From Cunninghamia lanceolata (taxonomy: Eukaryota; Streptophyta; Pinopsida; Cupressales; Cupressaceae): a stretch of DNA of 64,000 nucleotides. Positions 23,207-34,579 of the stretch are shown here, in pieces. The DNA is taken from NCBI GenBank assembly GCA_027924645.1, contig BSBN01000809.1, positions 47,894,001-47,958,000 on the forward strand, written 5' to 3'. The first letter of the stretch is position 1. Every line of letters starts with the position of its first letter. The translations under genes and the position numbers were made by a program. The notes under the pieces are model-generated. The model was not told where the DNA came from and made no database searches. It saw only the letters and a program-made list of their open reading frames with translations.

Positions 23207-24676
23207 AGTCAAGTTAAAGCTATAGTACCAGATGCAGCAGTAAAAATGTTGTTAATGTAGAATGAACCTAGAGAGAAAAGAGCCAAATGGATTACAATAT
23301 TGCAAGAGTTTGACATGGAGATCATTCCAATGACACTAGTTTGAGGACAAGCGTTAGTACAGACCATAGCAAACACAGATCCAAATTTGGTGAAGCAGCA
23401 GTATGTATTAAACTCTAATAACGCATCAAGCTGGTATGATGATTTGACTACATTTTTTATATCGGGTAAATATCCAAGTAAGATGAAGTCTTCTCAAAGG
23501 AGAGATTTAAAGATTAAAACACAAAGGTACATGGTACAAGGAGGTCTTCTATTCAAGAAGAACTATCAAGGTATATATTTAAGATGTCTAAACAGAATTG
23601 AAGTAGACAAGGTATTGTCAGAGTTGCATGACAAGTATGGAACTGCTCATGGTTCTCATTTAGCTACTATGCATAAGATATTAAGGGTGGGATACTATTG
23701 GCCAACAATGTTTAAAGATACAGAGAGTCATATTTGAAGTTGTCAGACTACAACAGACAAGGGAAGGAATCAGGCTAATCCATTACAGCCAGTCATTGAG
23801 TCTAGGCCATTTGCACGGTGGGGCTTGGATTTCATTGGAGTTATAAATCCTCCATCATCTGCATGACATAAGTCTATATTGACAGTGACTGACCATTGTA
23901 CAAGGTGGAGTGAAGCCACATGTTGCAATTTTTCTACTACTGAGGCAGTTATCAAATTTCTTGAAGAAAACATCATAACAAGGTTTGGAGCTCCATATTC
24001 GCTGGTATGTGATAACGGCCCTGCATTTTCTTCTCTGAAATTTTCTAAATGGGCATTTGAATATGGGATAATTCTAAAATTTTCTTCAAATTATTATCCT
24101 CAGGTGAATGGTTTAGCTAAGTCCACAAACAAGATTTTATTGGATATAATCAAGAAACTAATTGTAAAAAATCCTAGAGAGTGGAATACATTGTTAAAGT
24201 ATGCGTTATGGGTAGATAGGACTAAGGTTAAGTCAGTCTTAGGCAATGCACCTTATCACCTAGTTTATGGGACTGATCCCATACTTCTAGTGAATTTAAG
24301 AATACCTATCTGGAAGTTTGCCAATGAATATTTAGGATTTGATGATCATAGAGAAGCCAGGATAGTCCAAATGTTACAATTGGACGAGAAGAGAGATCAA
24401 GCTATTGAAAAATTTGTTAAACATCAAGCAATGGTCAAAAGATGGTTTGACAAAAGAGCAAGAGTCAAAACATTTAGAATATCAGACTTAGTATTGTGTT
24501 GGGATAAAGCACATGAAAAGAAAGGAAATCATGGAAAGTTTGACAAATTGTGGTTAGGTCCACTACATGTCATAGAGATAATATGAGATAATACATTCAG
24601 GCTTAAGACATTGACTAGAGAAGATGTACCATTACCTGCTAATGGCCAACATTTGAAACATTACTTTCAAGCTTGA
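23207..24676 (+). pseudogene. Element A1 pol: integrase, broken and catalytically dead
   Basis: The zinc-region remnant (H-G-S-H-L and Y-Y-W-P) is at 23650-23745. The catalytic core has Asp at 23828-23830 and Asp at 24011-24013 (C-D-N-G, typical of Tat/Athila). At the DD35E Glu position (24119-24121) the codon is AAG (Lys), a single G-to-A change from GAG, so the triad is lost. The C-terminal domain with a W-x-G-P motif ends at TGA 24674-24676. In-frame stops include 23735 (TGA) and 24584 (TGA). The frame stays constant from 21061 to 24676. Confidence 0.85.
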
Positions 24677-25593
24677 GGTGATAGTAGTTGTTATGTTATG
24701 TATCATAGTGTAAATAATGTATAGTTGTTTTGTTGGATTTTGGTTTTGTGTTGTTTTGTTTTTTTGTTGTGTTGGTCTGTGTGTTGTGTTTCCTTTCCAG
24801 GGATGTTTGTTTTGTTTTGAAGTATACAGGAGCATATTAACAACCACTGAAAACAATAGAAAATTTAGAACATTCAGGATAATTATTTGAAGCTTATGCA
24901 TAACTTGTTGTAACTTTCATGAGAGTAGAAAATGGTTTGGCTTGTGAAATTTTGTATTCAATAACTGTGGGTTGAGTATTTAAGGGAAGTTTATCATAAT
25001 GACACACCTAAAATCCTTGGGTTTGTTGAACATACCAGTGTAGGTGCTAGGTGAAAAATCAGAGGTCACCCTTGCTACCATTACAATTCTCAGCTTAATT
25101 TTAGCAAGTGATCACACCTTGCATCATGAAGTTACAATGATAACATCTTATAAAATCTCTATCTTATATATATATAATAAGTAAATAAATAAAAAGAATT
25201 TTACTGAAAATCTAGATTAAGCCATCTAAGTAACTCTACTGGGGCTATAGATGCTTGCTGGCAATGGGGATCTACTTAGGAGAATTGTAATAATAACCTT
25301 GTCGGGGCTATAGACACCTGCTCCCAGCAAGGCTCTATCCGGTTGGCTATGAGGGAATGACATCAACTATGTAGTTTAATATCAGTCACTAGTTTATTCA
25401 ACTTATTTTCAAGATGAGGATTGTTAATCACATGCACCCACTTAAACTCAATTGAGAGATTCATGCACCTTATTGAATACATTAAGTCATGAGTTAAATA
25501 ATGATCTGATGAAAAGAAAGTTGGAAGTTATGAATTTATTTCATTTAGTTTTCTTTAATGGTTTTAATTTAATTGTTTTTTTTGGTTGCTAGT
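24677..25593. other. A1 region between pol and 3' LTR
   Basis: AT-rich and noncoding as far as I can see. It has a T/G-rich stretch (24700-24830) and two partial repeats of a GGGGCTATAGA motif followed by a CTGC-rich stretch (about 25242 and 25305). I see no clear polypurine tract at the inferred LTR start. Confidence 0.5.
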
Positions 25594-25859
25594 TGTTGTG
25601 ATGCTCACAACACGCCCCATTTTACCTCTTAGCAAAATGAGGACCCCTGTTGTGGCTGTGGATCTTTTTTTGCTTGTGTGTGGGTCTACTTGGTGGTAAA
25701 GAGAAAAGAGGTAAAGGTTACAAACCATGTTAAAAATTGTAAAATTAGCATTAAGTACTAGAGTAGAATAGAGGTGAATTCTTTGTAAAAAATGAATAAG
25801 GGTTGCTTTTTGAACCATTTTAAAATTCCCAATATTCTACAAGATATGAGTGTTTTGGT

Positions 25860-26860
25860 AAAATGCATTATAGGAAGGTTTTGTATGTTGCATGTACAAG
25901 GTCATTTGTATGTGGAGTCATTGTATTAGTCACATGGAGTGGTTGGGTTCATGAATCGTGGTACTTGTATGCATGTGGTTAGTGTTTTATTCTTCGCATA
26001 ACAAGCTAGACCCGATGTGTTTTAGAAGTTGAGTGGACAATTGGTTAAGTTTGCTTGTATCTTAATTTGTATGATTGTCGAAAAGAAAGATACAAGGCAA
26101 TATACAACATGACATACATGTCGCGGACCCAAAGAAAATATAAAATTTGGTTTTATTAAGGTATGTTTCGTTGTTTGTATATTGCATACTTCAAGTTTGC
26201 ACCTTTCGGTATACATACAGTGCGGATGTCAAAAGGTAATTAAATCGGATGGAAGTGATGCATCGTACCTTAGTGTATATTGAAAAGATGCATTCACTTT
26301 ATATACATGTGTGGAGCCAAAGAGGTTATGTAATATAGTTAAGAAAGGATGAAGAGTCTGAGATGATTGTACAAAAGAGTTTGCATGTATGAAGGCTTGT
26401 ATCTAAGAATAGATACAAGTGTTGTTGTTTCCTTGAGATACAAGTGGGAAGGTAAAGTGGGTCCCACGGGTTGTATCTTGAGGTTGTATATTGTACCAAT
26501 GAGAGAATATACAAGCTGATATACAAGCAAAGATGCAAGGAGCTGCAATACAAGATAGATTTCAAAAAGAAGTTAAATAAAGGTAAGGCTTTGTATGTTT
26601 GGATGATTGTAAGTTGAGGATATACAATCCCGATATACAAAGAAATGAAAGACATCACCAGAGAGATAAAAGGTAAAAGCAGTTGTATGGGTTGCATGTA
26701 TGTGCGCTTGTATCTATTTTACATACATTATGATATACAAACAAAAGATACAAGAGTGGATATAAAGAAAAGGGATAACATTGTTTATAATAGATTGGAT
26801 ATAGGCTTGTATATTAAAAGATGCAAATGGACATACAAGAAATAATATATAAGGAGAGAT
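25860..26860. promoter_or_regulatory. Cluster of TACAAG/CTTGTA motifs in A1 U3
   Basis: In about 1 kb there are well over a dozen TACAAG or CTTGTA hexamers, many inside GATACAAG or CTTGTATC, in both orientations. One pair forms a perfect 10-bp inverted repeat (26396-26405 with 26410-26419). The density is far above that of the flanks. It may be a transcription-factor-binding array or a degraded repeat. Confidence 0.5.
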
Positions 26861-27429
26861 ACAAGAAAATGTGATGCATGCAGAAAGTAAACTAACGGAT
26901 AGAAGGTTTAAAATAAAACATTGAAACAAGAAGCCGAAGCTGTAGGTGCATTAATTGTTGTAATTAATGTTGAACTAACACTAAAAATGGTAAAATTTAA
27001 TGGGTTAAGGTAAATTGAAAGTTGTTTTTCTTTCACATTTGCATTGTCAAAATTAAAATTGCAGAAAGAGGAGTTGTTGCTGAAATTGAACGAAAATTCA
27101 TCATGGGACGGAATTCTAGAAGCGGGAACAGAGCATAAAATGGTAAAGTGAGTCAACATTTGTAAGGTTGAGCTGTCAAAAGATACATGTATTTATCTTA
27201 AACGCCATTACAGTTCAGTTAGTTAAAATACAAAGTGAATTTCAGTAATTTCATTTTAAAATGTAAGCAAGCATTAAATTACTGTGTTTGATTGTTAATT
27301 AGCTGGTTTGGGTTAAACAATGTGAAAGTTGAAATTGGAAAAGACAAACAGGGGGTTAGGGTAAATGTTAAAAAATAGAAAAATTCATAGTAAAACCCTA
27401 GGTAAGAAGGTAAAACAAAAAGCTAAAAA

Positions 27430-30400
27430 ATGCATTTTTTACCGGATGGCCCCAAAGCAGAAAAAGGTAGATACAGGGGTGAAGAAAAGATTAAAAAGGA
27501 AAGAAAGCCCTGTAAAGAAATTGAGAAGGAAGAATTGCCAATATACAGAGGGTACCCTTCATTGCTTGGCACAAGCAGAGTGGGGACAGACACCAGCATA
27601 GGGAATTATGATGCAGATGATGTTTTGTAGAAGATCACAGCAGCCGATGCTACACCTGACATGAGGTATATATGGGAAAGTCAATTATATAGAGCTACAA
27701 GTTTCTCGTTAGCTATGGAAGCTAAGGACCTATGTCTGGATTGCATATACTTATATGACCTAGTTACCAGAAGAATAATATTCCATGATAGGGTCATTGC
27801 AGTATCTATAGAGGGGATTACAAGAACATTTGGTCTAGAGATACATGAAAAAATGGTAGATATTGCTATTGACTAGTACAATGAAGATTTCATTGATAAT
27901 GAGAAGGATTGTAGAAGCAAGATCTTCTACAGTTGGTATAGTGCAGAAAATAAGCCCAAGGCTGTGGCAAGAGTACATAAGATTTTGCAAAGAATATACT
28001 TTAAGGAAGAGATATATTTGATGATTACAATGTTAAGAAGACTGGTGGGATTGAGGGATGCCACTAAGTGTGAGCCTTGGATGTTCATTATTATATAATT
28101 CATGAGGGAAGCAAAGAAGGAACAAGGACAAATTCACTGGGCTAAGGCTATTAGCATAGCCATATGGAAACAAACGATGTCAAGAAAACAAAACCTAATG
28201 CCTTTCTATTTGTCTTCGTATGTATTATATTCATGTGTAGCAATGGTTCAACCATACATGCATGGGATTGATAGAGTTGGAACCCTAGGAAATTGACCAA
28301 ATCAAAAGATTGTATATGAACATTACCCTGATTTACAGGAGGAAAATGCATTGAGAAAGTATGCTTTAGTGAATGATGTATTTTATACATACATGGTCAG
28401 AGTTTTAAGAGAAGAGCAGGATAAGAGATTGTTTACAAATGCAGAGGATACAATTAGTTTGCACAGTTCATGGTACATTCAATTCCAGAACTTTACTTAT
28501 ATCAGAACTGAGGGATTTGAAGGAAAACATTTCATGCTGCCTAGGTATCCTTCTGACAGGTTGATTGTTCTAGAGTTCTCAACGTAGAACTTAAATGCCT
28601 TCAGAATGTACAAAAAGAAGTATAATAGGGGGAATCTTAAGCTCCCTTAGGCAATTGGTAGATATACCTGTTCCAACAAAGAAGTGGCTGGTTACTCAGA
28701 GAGGGAGTTAAGGTATTATGGATTTGAGGAATTTGAGTTGGCCAAGAAATTTGATTCCTTTCACAGAATCCAGAATACAATTGATCCTAAATTCAAACAT
28801 CAAATACATATTGAGGATTTCTGGTCAAATTGTGACAATGACAGAGAAGTAAGAAAGAGATCTCATAAAAGGCTGACAGTGGAGGAAATGAGGTCCATGG
28901 GATACATTTATGTCCACCCAGAAGTTGAAGATGATGGCAAATTGTTACATCATAGTTATGAAAGTGCCAGGCTTGCTCCTATTGGAGAGCCTAATTGGTC
29001 ACAACCATGGATTACATCTTTGGACATATTGTCCAAACCTGTCATTTTGTTCTCTAAAACATCATTGAAGGACAGAGTTGAGGAGCTTAAGGCTATAGGA
29101 ATTGTGCCTACATCTCCAAAGAAAGGGAAAAAGAGAGTGAGGGAACATCAAGATGATCGCCAGTGCTTTTATGAAAAGAAAAGGAAGATTGTAGAAGCAA
29201 AGATTATTGAGAAAGACAAAAATGCTACATTGATGGATCCTTATGCAATATGGGTAACAATAGCAGTATCATCAGGCACATTTGTAGATGCAAAGTCATT
29301 AAGTCATGATCCTAGTAAAGAGCAAGCACAGGCTGCTAAAGAGTTAATAGGGCAGAAGGTTATGAAGGCAATACCAATAGACATATCCCAAGGAGAAACT
29401 TCAAAAAAGAGTGAAGTTATAGGAGCACAGCAGGTAGGTGCTAAGTTAAGTAGCATACCTGATGCATCTACCTCAGCAGAGAAAAGACAAGCATATGCTA
29501 AGGTAAAAATAGAATTGGCCAAAGAAACATTGCATGGGTCAAAAATGCATGAAGCCAAACAACCTACTAAGATTGTCAACGTTGAAGATGACAGCAATGG
29601 AAGCGAAGTTAGAGAAATTGATTCAGGGAAGGGAAGAGAAATTGGCATAGAGGAAGTAGAATCCAGTGAATATTCAAGTGAGGAAGAGGAGCAAGACACT
29701 TACGCTGATATGGAAGTTGAACAAGGTCCAGTGTCTGAGTAGGAAAATGTACAAGAAGAATCAGGGGCAGTAGATCCATTTCGTACATTGGTATCTCTGA
29801 AAATAATAAGAGATGTGCAAGATGTAGCACATCAAATTGAAGAATCTAAAAAAGAAGGTGCACCTGAGGAAGCAGTGAAAGAAACGCCTGCTCAAACTAA
29901 AGAGGAAATAGGAGTTGGTACTTCTACTGTGGATGTGTTGAATATTTTGAATATGTATGGGGAACAAAGTGAAGAAGAAAGGAATGTAGAAAGCAAAGAG
30001 GAACAGAGAAAAGAGACAAAAGAATCTGATAAAATAGTAGGTTCACCTTCACATGCGGAGTAAGTTGACAAGCTTGAAAAGATACAAAAGGAAGGTGAAA
30101 CAGTAGAAGAAACAACAAATAAACCTGAAACCCAAGAGAATACAAAGAATATTGATGGAGATGAATCTAAAAAGAAAATAGAGGATAAAGACATGGCAAA
30201 TAGGGAACAAGAAAATAAAGAGGAAGATCAAGAAAAAGATTCATCAGGAAAAGAAGGTCTAGGGGAAGAAGATGAGGGTGGAGGAGATACAGAAATTGAA
30301 GAAGAGGATAATGAGGGTGAATCTAAACAGCAAAATGATCCAATGGTACAAGAGCCAGCCCCTCAACAATAGCCTCCTCCACAGCAACAAGAAGAACAAC

Positions 30401-31659
30401 CACAGCAACAAGAACAACAATAGCAGCAACAAGAACAAGGAGAAGTAGAAAGGCCTCAAGAAGAGGTAATCAATGAAGAAAAGGCTACTAAAAGCACAAA
30501 AGAGGCTCCAGCCTGGTTAGGTGCAGAAATAAGGAGAGAAAAGGTGGAGGTACAGTTAGTAACTATAGACATCAAAAGTCTATTAGGCAATGGAATGCCA
30601 AGAAAAGAAAAGAGGAAGGCCAAAACTATGTCAGCAATACAAAGGGGTCCGGACGGATCCAGAACACTGAACTTGGCCATACCACAAAAAGAGAAAGCTA
30701 AAGGAGAAATAACAGTAGATGATTATAAGATACTTAATTTTGACTTACAACACACAACAAGGGAGCAACATATAAGTGAATGAGGAGATATGCACCAAGT
30801 TATAGCAGAGATGTTGAAGAAAGACAAAGATAAACATGAATATTTGAAAGGACACATTGTCCAGTTACAACAATTCATTAAGGGGATATTTGATCCCAAT
30901 ATTACAATACCTAAGTTGCCCAGTGAAATAGCAGTATTGTCGAAAGATGAAGTGAAGGATATGGAAAATAAGAGGCTTAAGGCCAATATTTTTGAAGAAT
31001 GGTTCAGGGCATTCATGCAAGAGGGAGAAGAGATGATCAAACAAGTAGTGATAGGATGGGAATTATCTGCAACAAAAAAGAATAAATGCAATGTGCTTAT
31101 ATATAATGGTCAGTTTAGAAAAGAAGAGTGCAAGTTTGAATTAGGGCAGCTAGAGGAAATTGAAGAAAGGGCAAAGGAATTAATAACTGAAGGAGTCATT
31201 ACTCCTTCGATGGCAAATCAAGTGCCACAGGCCAGATTAGAGTTAAGATTTGAAGATGATAATCTCAGAAGATGCATCACAACCACTTAGGGTTTAGAGG
31301 AAAGGGCATATAACATGATCAAGTTGCATAAGATGATAGTTGAAAGGCTCGTAGATCATGAATGTATGGAGGTACCAACATATGAATTCCAAAGGACATT
31401 AAAAGAATTCAAGGCCATATTTACACCATGTATGGAGAATCCAGAGGTGTATTTAAGTAAACAAATGATTGATTCAATAATGGAGGCAAGTGCTAAGATG
31501 AAGAAATATAAGAAGAAGAGTGAAGGTTCAGGTAAAGAAGAGAAGAAATTGAAAGAGGGAGTCACAATGCAAGAATATATATGGACAAAGAGTCTAGGAG
31601 TAAATCGCACCTTTATAGAAGGTGTAACAAATAATTTCAAGGCATATCTGAAGGAGTAG
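27430..31659 (+). pseudogene. U3-encoded A-family ORF, about 1,410 codons, unknown function
   Basis: One frame from ATG 27430 to TAG 31659 is broken by about twelve nonsense codons (for example 27628, 27874, 28096, 28294, 28585, 29740, 30061, 30370, 30421, 30781, 31288) without a frameshift. The N-terminus is basic; a second candidate start with a Met-Ala-Pro-Lys type beginning lies in another frame near 27445. About residues 80-290 resemble in pattern the plant transposon-associated domain found next to gag in Ogre-type elements (PF20167-like; low confidence). Then come a Lys/Arg-rich middle, an acidic Ser/Glu block (29646-29730), Glu/Lys repeats, a Gln/Pro tract (30355-30440) and a long helical Lys/Glu C-terminus. 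No enzyme motif is visible. Confidence 0.6.
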
Positions 31660-31919
31660 GGAAGTATAAAAAGGGGTAAACAATACTAATGAAATAGTTA
31701 ATTAAAAGGTATCTGCGAGCAGGGTTAACAAGAAAGAAGAAGTCGAACGAGGGGAATCCTATTTTGAAAAGATTCTAATGGCATCCTTTGAGGCATTAAA
31801 GATACCATAAAGATATTTTGAGAAACGGTTAGGAACAAATGTACACCCTTGATCAAGAAAGTATGAATACTGACCGTAGATTAGGTTTTGTAGCCGTAGT
31901 AGTATGAAGCTTCAAATTC

Positions 31920-31927
31920 TATATAAG
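31920..31927 (+). promoter_or_regulatory. LTR TATA box (TATATAAG)
   Basis: Equivalent to 1803-1810 and 60023-60030, downstream of the long ORF and about 940 bp before the LTR end. Confidence 0.6.
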
Positions 31928-32864
31928 AATCTCTGCTACTTGTATATTATTTACACAGGGATTTTGAGTTGTAGCTTTTACTTGTAATTTGTTTGAACAT
32001 TTGAATAGAGAAATTTTTCTTTAGTTTAGAAGAGGTCGCCTATGTCTACACTAAGGAATGCATAGAATATCTGGTTTCCTTACTGTATCTATAAAAATGT
32101 TTGTAAGTTCTTTGGCAATTTGATTAATGAAACAAAAGGTCATTCATACATTGTAAATTTTATATGACTGTGTGCTGTAAATATAAGTAAACTTGGAATT
32201 CTGCATCTATTACAGAGTGTTTTCTGACTCTTACTAGTATTTGAAGTATTATCCTTTGAGAGCTTGCAATCTTTGATGTGTGTTCGTGAAAATACTCAGG
32301 ACTCCATATTTGAAGATTTAATATGTTGATTTGATTAATTTACTATATTTCTTAAAGATGTGAGTAATAGAACATTTAGATCCTGTAGAAAAATGATTTT
32401 CAAACTAATTTTCTCTAACTTTTCCCCAAACATTTGAAATAATTAGCTTAAATATAAAAATCTTAAGGAAATTGTCTTACATTTGAAAGAAGCATGAAGA
32501 ATTGTGTTAATATTTGATAATTTTCATAACAATTTGAAAGGAAAAGCATGTTTCATCATAAATCATACAAAGCTTTGTAATATAGTAGTAAGTTCATGCA
32601 AAGGAATGAATAATTTGTCTATGTTTGTAACAATTTGCATAATTTGAGTCCAGTAAGTCACATATTAACTTAAATCAAGTAAGGCCCCTTGAATATTATA
32701 GTTTCACATCAACCTACTAAATTGTCCACAAGGTCAAGACCTAACCATACATAAACTTGGGATCAAGAACCCTTAAGTGATTTCTTCATATCTTTCAAGA
32801 CAGTTTAGGTTCATTTTGTGAATTTTAACTTTTGTTATGAAATATGTAAAAACAATCATCAATA

Positions 32865-33309
32865 ATACCAACCTTGCCTTGTTCCTTCCAACCTCACAAA
32901 TACAGCTATATGACTAAACCTGTCCCTAACCTGCAAGTAGATCAGAGAATATTCCTGCAAAAAGTGTGAGCGTTAGCAAAATCACAAGGAACAACTTAAA
33001 AAGTCACTGTCAAAATTAGATGCGCAGGTACAGAGATCAGATGCATAGAAACAAAGATCATATGCGCAAAATTACAGAAGTGCTGAGATAGAGGTCAAAA
33101 GTGTGAAAACAGAGAGTATATGCGGTGTTTCAATAAATGTGTCATTTCAGAGCATGTATGCATAGCTTCAGGAGGTATATGCACCGAAAGATCAAATGCA
33201 TCAAAACAGAGCTCAGATGCATGTTAAAATTGGTCAGATGTGTAGAATCTCCCTTTGTACAGAACCTAAACTCACAAACCTCAATTTTTGGGTTAGATTG
33301 GGGCAAGGG
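32865..33309. other. Unassigned, probably internal leader of a minus-strand element
   Basis: Not shared with the other A copies. It contains many repeats of a CAGATGCAT/AGATGCGCA-like word. It lies on the internal side of a minus-strand primer site (33310-33326), so it is probably the start of that element's internal region. I see no coding signal. Confidence 0.4.
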
Positions 33310-33326
33310 CCCCACAGTGGGCGCCA
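33310..33326 (-). other. Minus-strand primer binding site (tRNA-Lys type)
   Basis: On the minus strand this reads TGGCGCCCACTGTGGGG, a common Ty3/gypsy primer site matching the 3' end of a plant tRNA-Lys. Four T separate it from the LTR end at 33331. Confidence 0.8.
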
Positions 33327-33330
33327 AAAA

Positions 33331-34579
33331 TGTTAAGGGAAAATTGGAATGATTATCAATTATATCAAATAAACCCAATAACTCAATGAAAAGGGAAATA
33401 AACAAGATCAAACAAAATAAAGAACAAAAAACCTTTGCAAACCTCAATACTTCATAGCTTCCATTGGTCGCCTATCTCAATCGATCTTGTGTATGAATAT
33501 GGCCCTCAGAAGGTGCACTTTCTTGCTATTTCTTCAAGATGTCAATAGAGAATGGCTGTGATAGTTTATTGCAACGAAGATGAGCTTCACAACAATGATA
33601 ATGGTGATAGTAACAAGTTGATCGCAAGCAATGAAGAAATTGGTGTCAAAGGCGCGCTGTAATTCTTGCAGAGTAAGGGTACTAAAAGCTTGGATGAATG
33701 AAATGGAGGAATAGGGTTCAATTTATAGACTTGAGAGAGAGAAGATCAATGGTACAGAAAGAATGAGAAGATCAATGGTATAGAAGACTTGAGAGGATGT
33801 GAGTGAATAGAAAGAAGACAAGTGTCACACAAAAGCTATTTTGTTTGAGTTAACTACTTTCTTTTATAAAGATAAGATTTGACTTCATAAATTAGAATGT
33901 TTTTTTTCTAATTTAAGAGTTGTTGATAAAATCAAGGTTGATTGAGTCAGTTAACTCAACTTGAGATTTGCTTTTGCATAATTTGAGAGAAATTAAATAA
34001 TAAATTATTTAATTTTGTGTGCATGAAGAAGAAGACTTATTTTTAGAAGATTTTGAAGATATTTGAGGAATTTAGAAGATAAAAAAGTAAATTAAATAAA
34101 TAATTTTATTTAATTGTTTGTGCATGATTTGAAAAAATAAATAAATTATTTTATTATATTTTATTTTTAGAGATTGATAGAACTTAAATAAATTTGATTG
34201 ATTTATTTAAATTTGGAAGAATGAATTTGACTTAATTAAAAAATTAAGAATTATTTAATTTGTTTGGAAGAATTTAATTAAATAAAAGGATTTTATTTAA
34301 TTTTGACTTTAGAAGAGATAATTAAATATTTTGATTTAATTAACTTAGAAGAATATGAATCAAATAAATAAATTTGTTTTATTTATTTATTGATAGACAA
34401 ATTAGAATGAAATAAATATTAAGAATATTTATTTAGATCGAGTCGTGTCATTTTTAGGCACATACAAGGGTTAATGATGCATTTGTATTTTATGTGGTCA
34501 GGACCATGGAGGGAGACCCTAGGTCAGCCCACAATATTGTGTCCCACTTTCTAGCCAAAGTGGGACATTGAAATCAACA
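33331..34579 (-). repeat. 5' LTR of a minus-strand Ty3/gypsy element (about 1.25 kb)
   Basis: On the plus strand it starts TGTTAAGG and ends AATCAACA, so on the minus strand it runs TGTTGATT to CCTTAACA, directly before the primer site. Near its minus-strand start is a perfect 10-bp inverted repeat (34541-34550 with 34557-34566). The middle (33990-34440) is AT-rich with repeated TTAAATAAAT-like words. No matching second LTR is in the window. Confidence 0.65.

Larger units (their letters stand above)
25594..32864 (+). mobile_element. Apparent 3' LTR of element A1 (about 7.3 kb) carrying a large ORF
   Basis: The right border (32864) is firm: homology to 1-2724 and 57451-60967 ends here, exactly where those copies pass into a primer-site-like TGG and gag. 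The left border is a guess. TGTTGTGATGCTCACAAC near 25594 is a palindromic start, and a related head (CTCACAACAC, then CCCCATTTT, then GCAAAATG, then GGACC) occurs reversed at 36821-36868. Layout: U3 leader with many TACAAG motifs (25860-26860), long frame (27430-31659), TATA box (31920), R-U5 to 32864. If the true left border lies elsewhere, the LTR length changes, but the ORF-containing part is still repeated on both sides of gag-pol. Confidence 0.55.

Noticed and set aside
29304..29699. 131-codon minus-strand Ser-rich frame, also at 57424-57816
   Set aside because: Antisense of the acidic Ser/Glu block of the U3 ORF.
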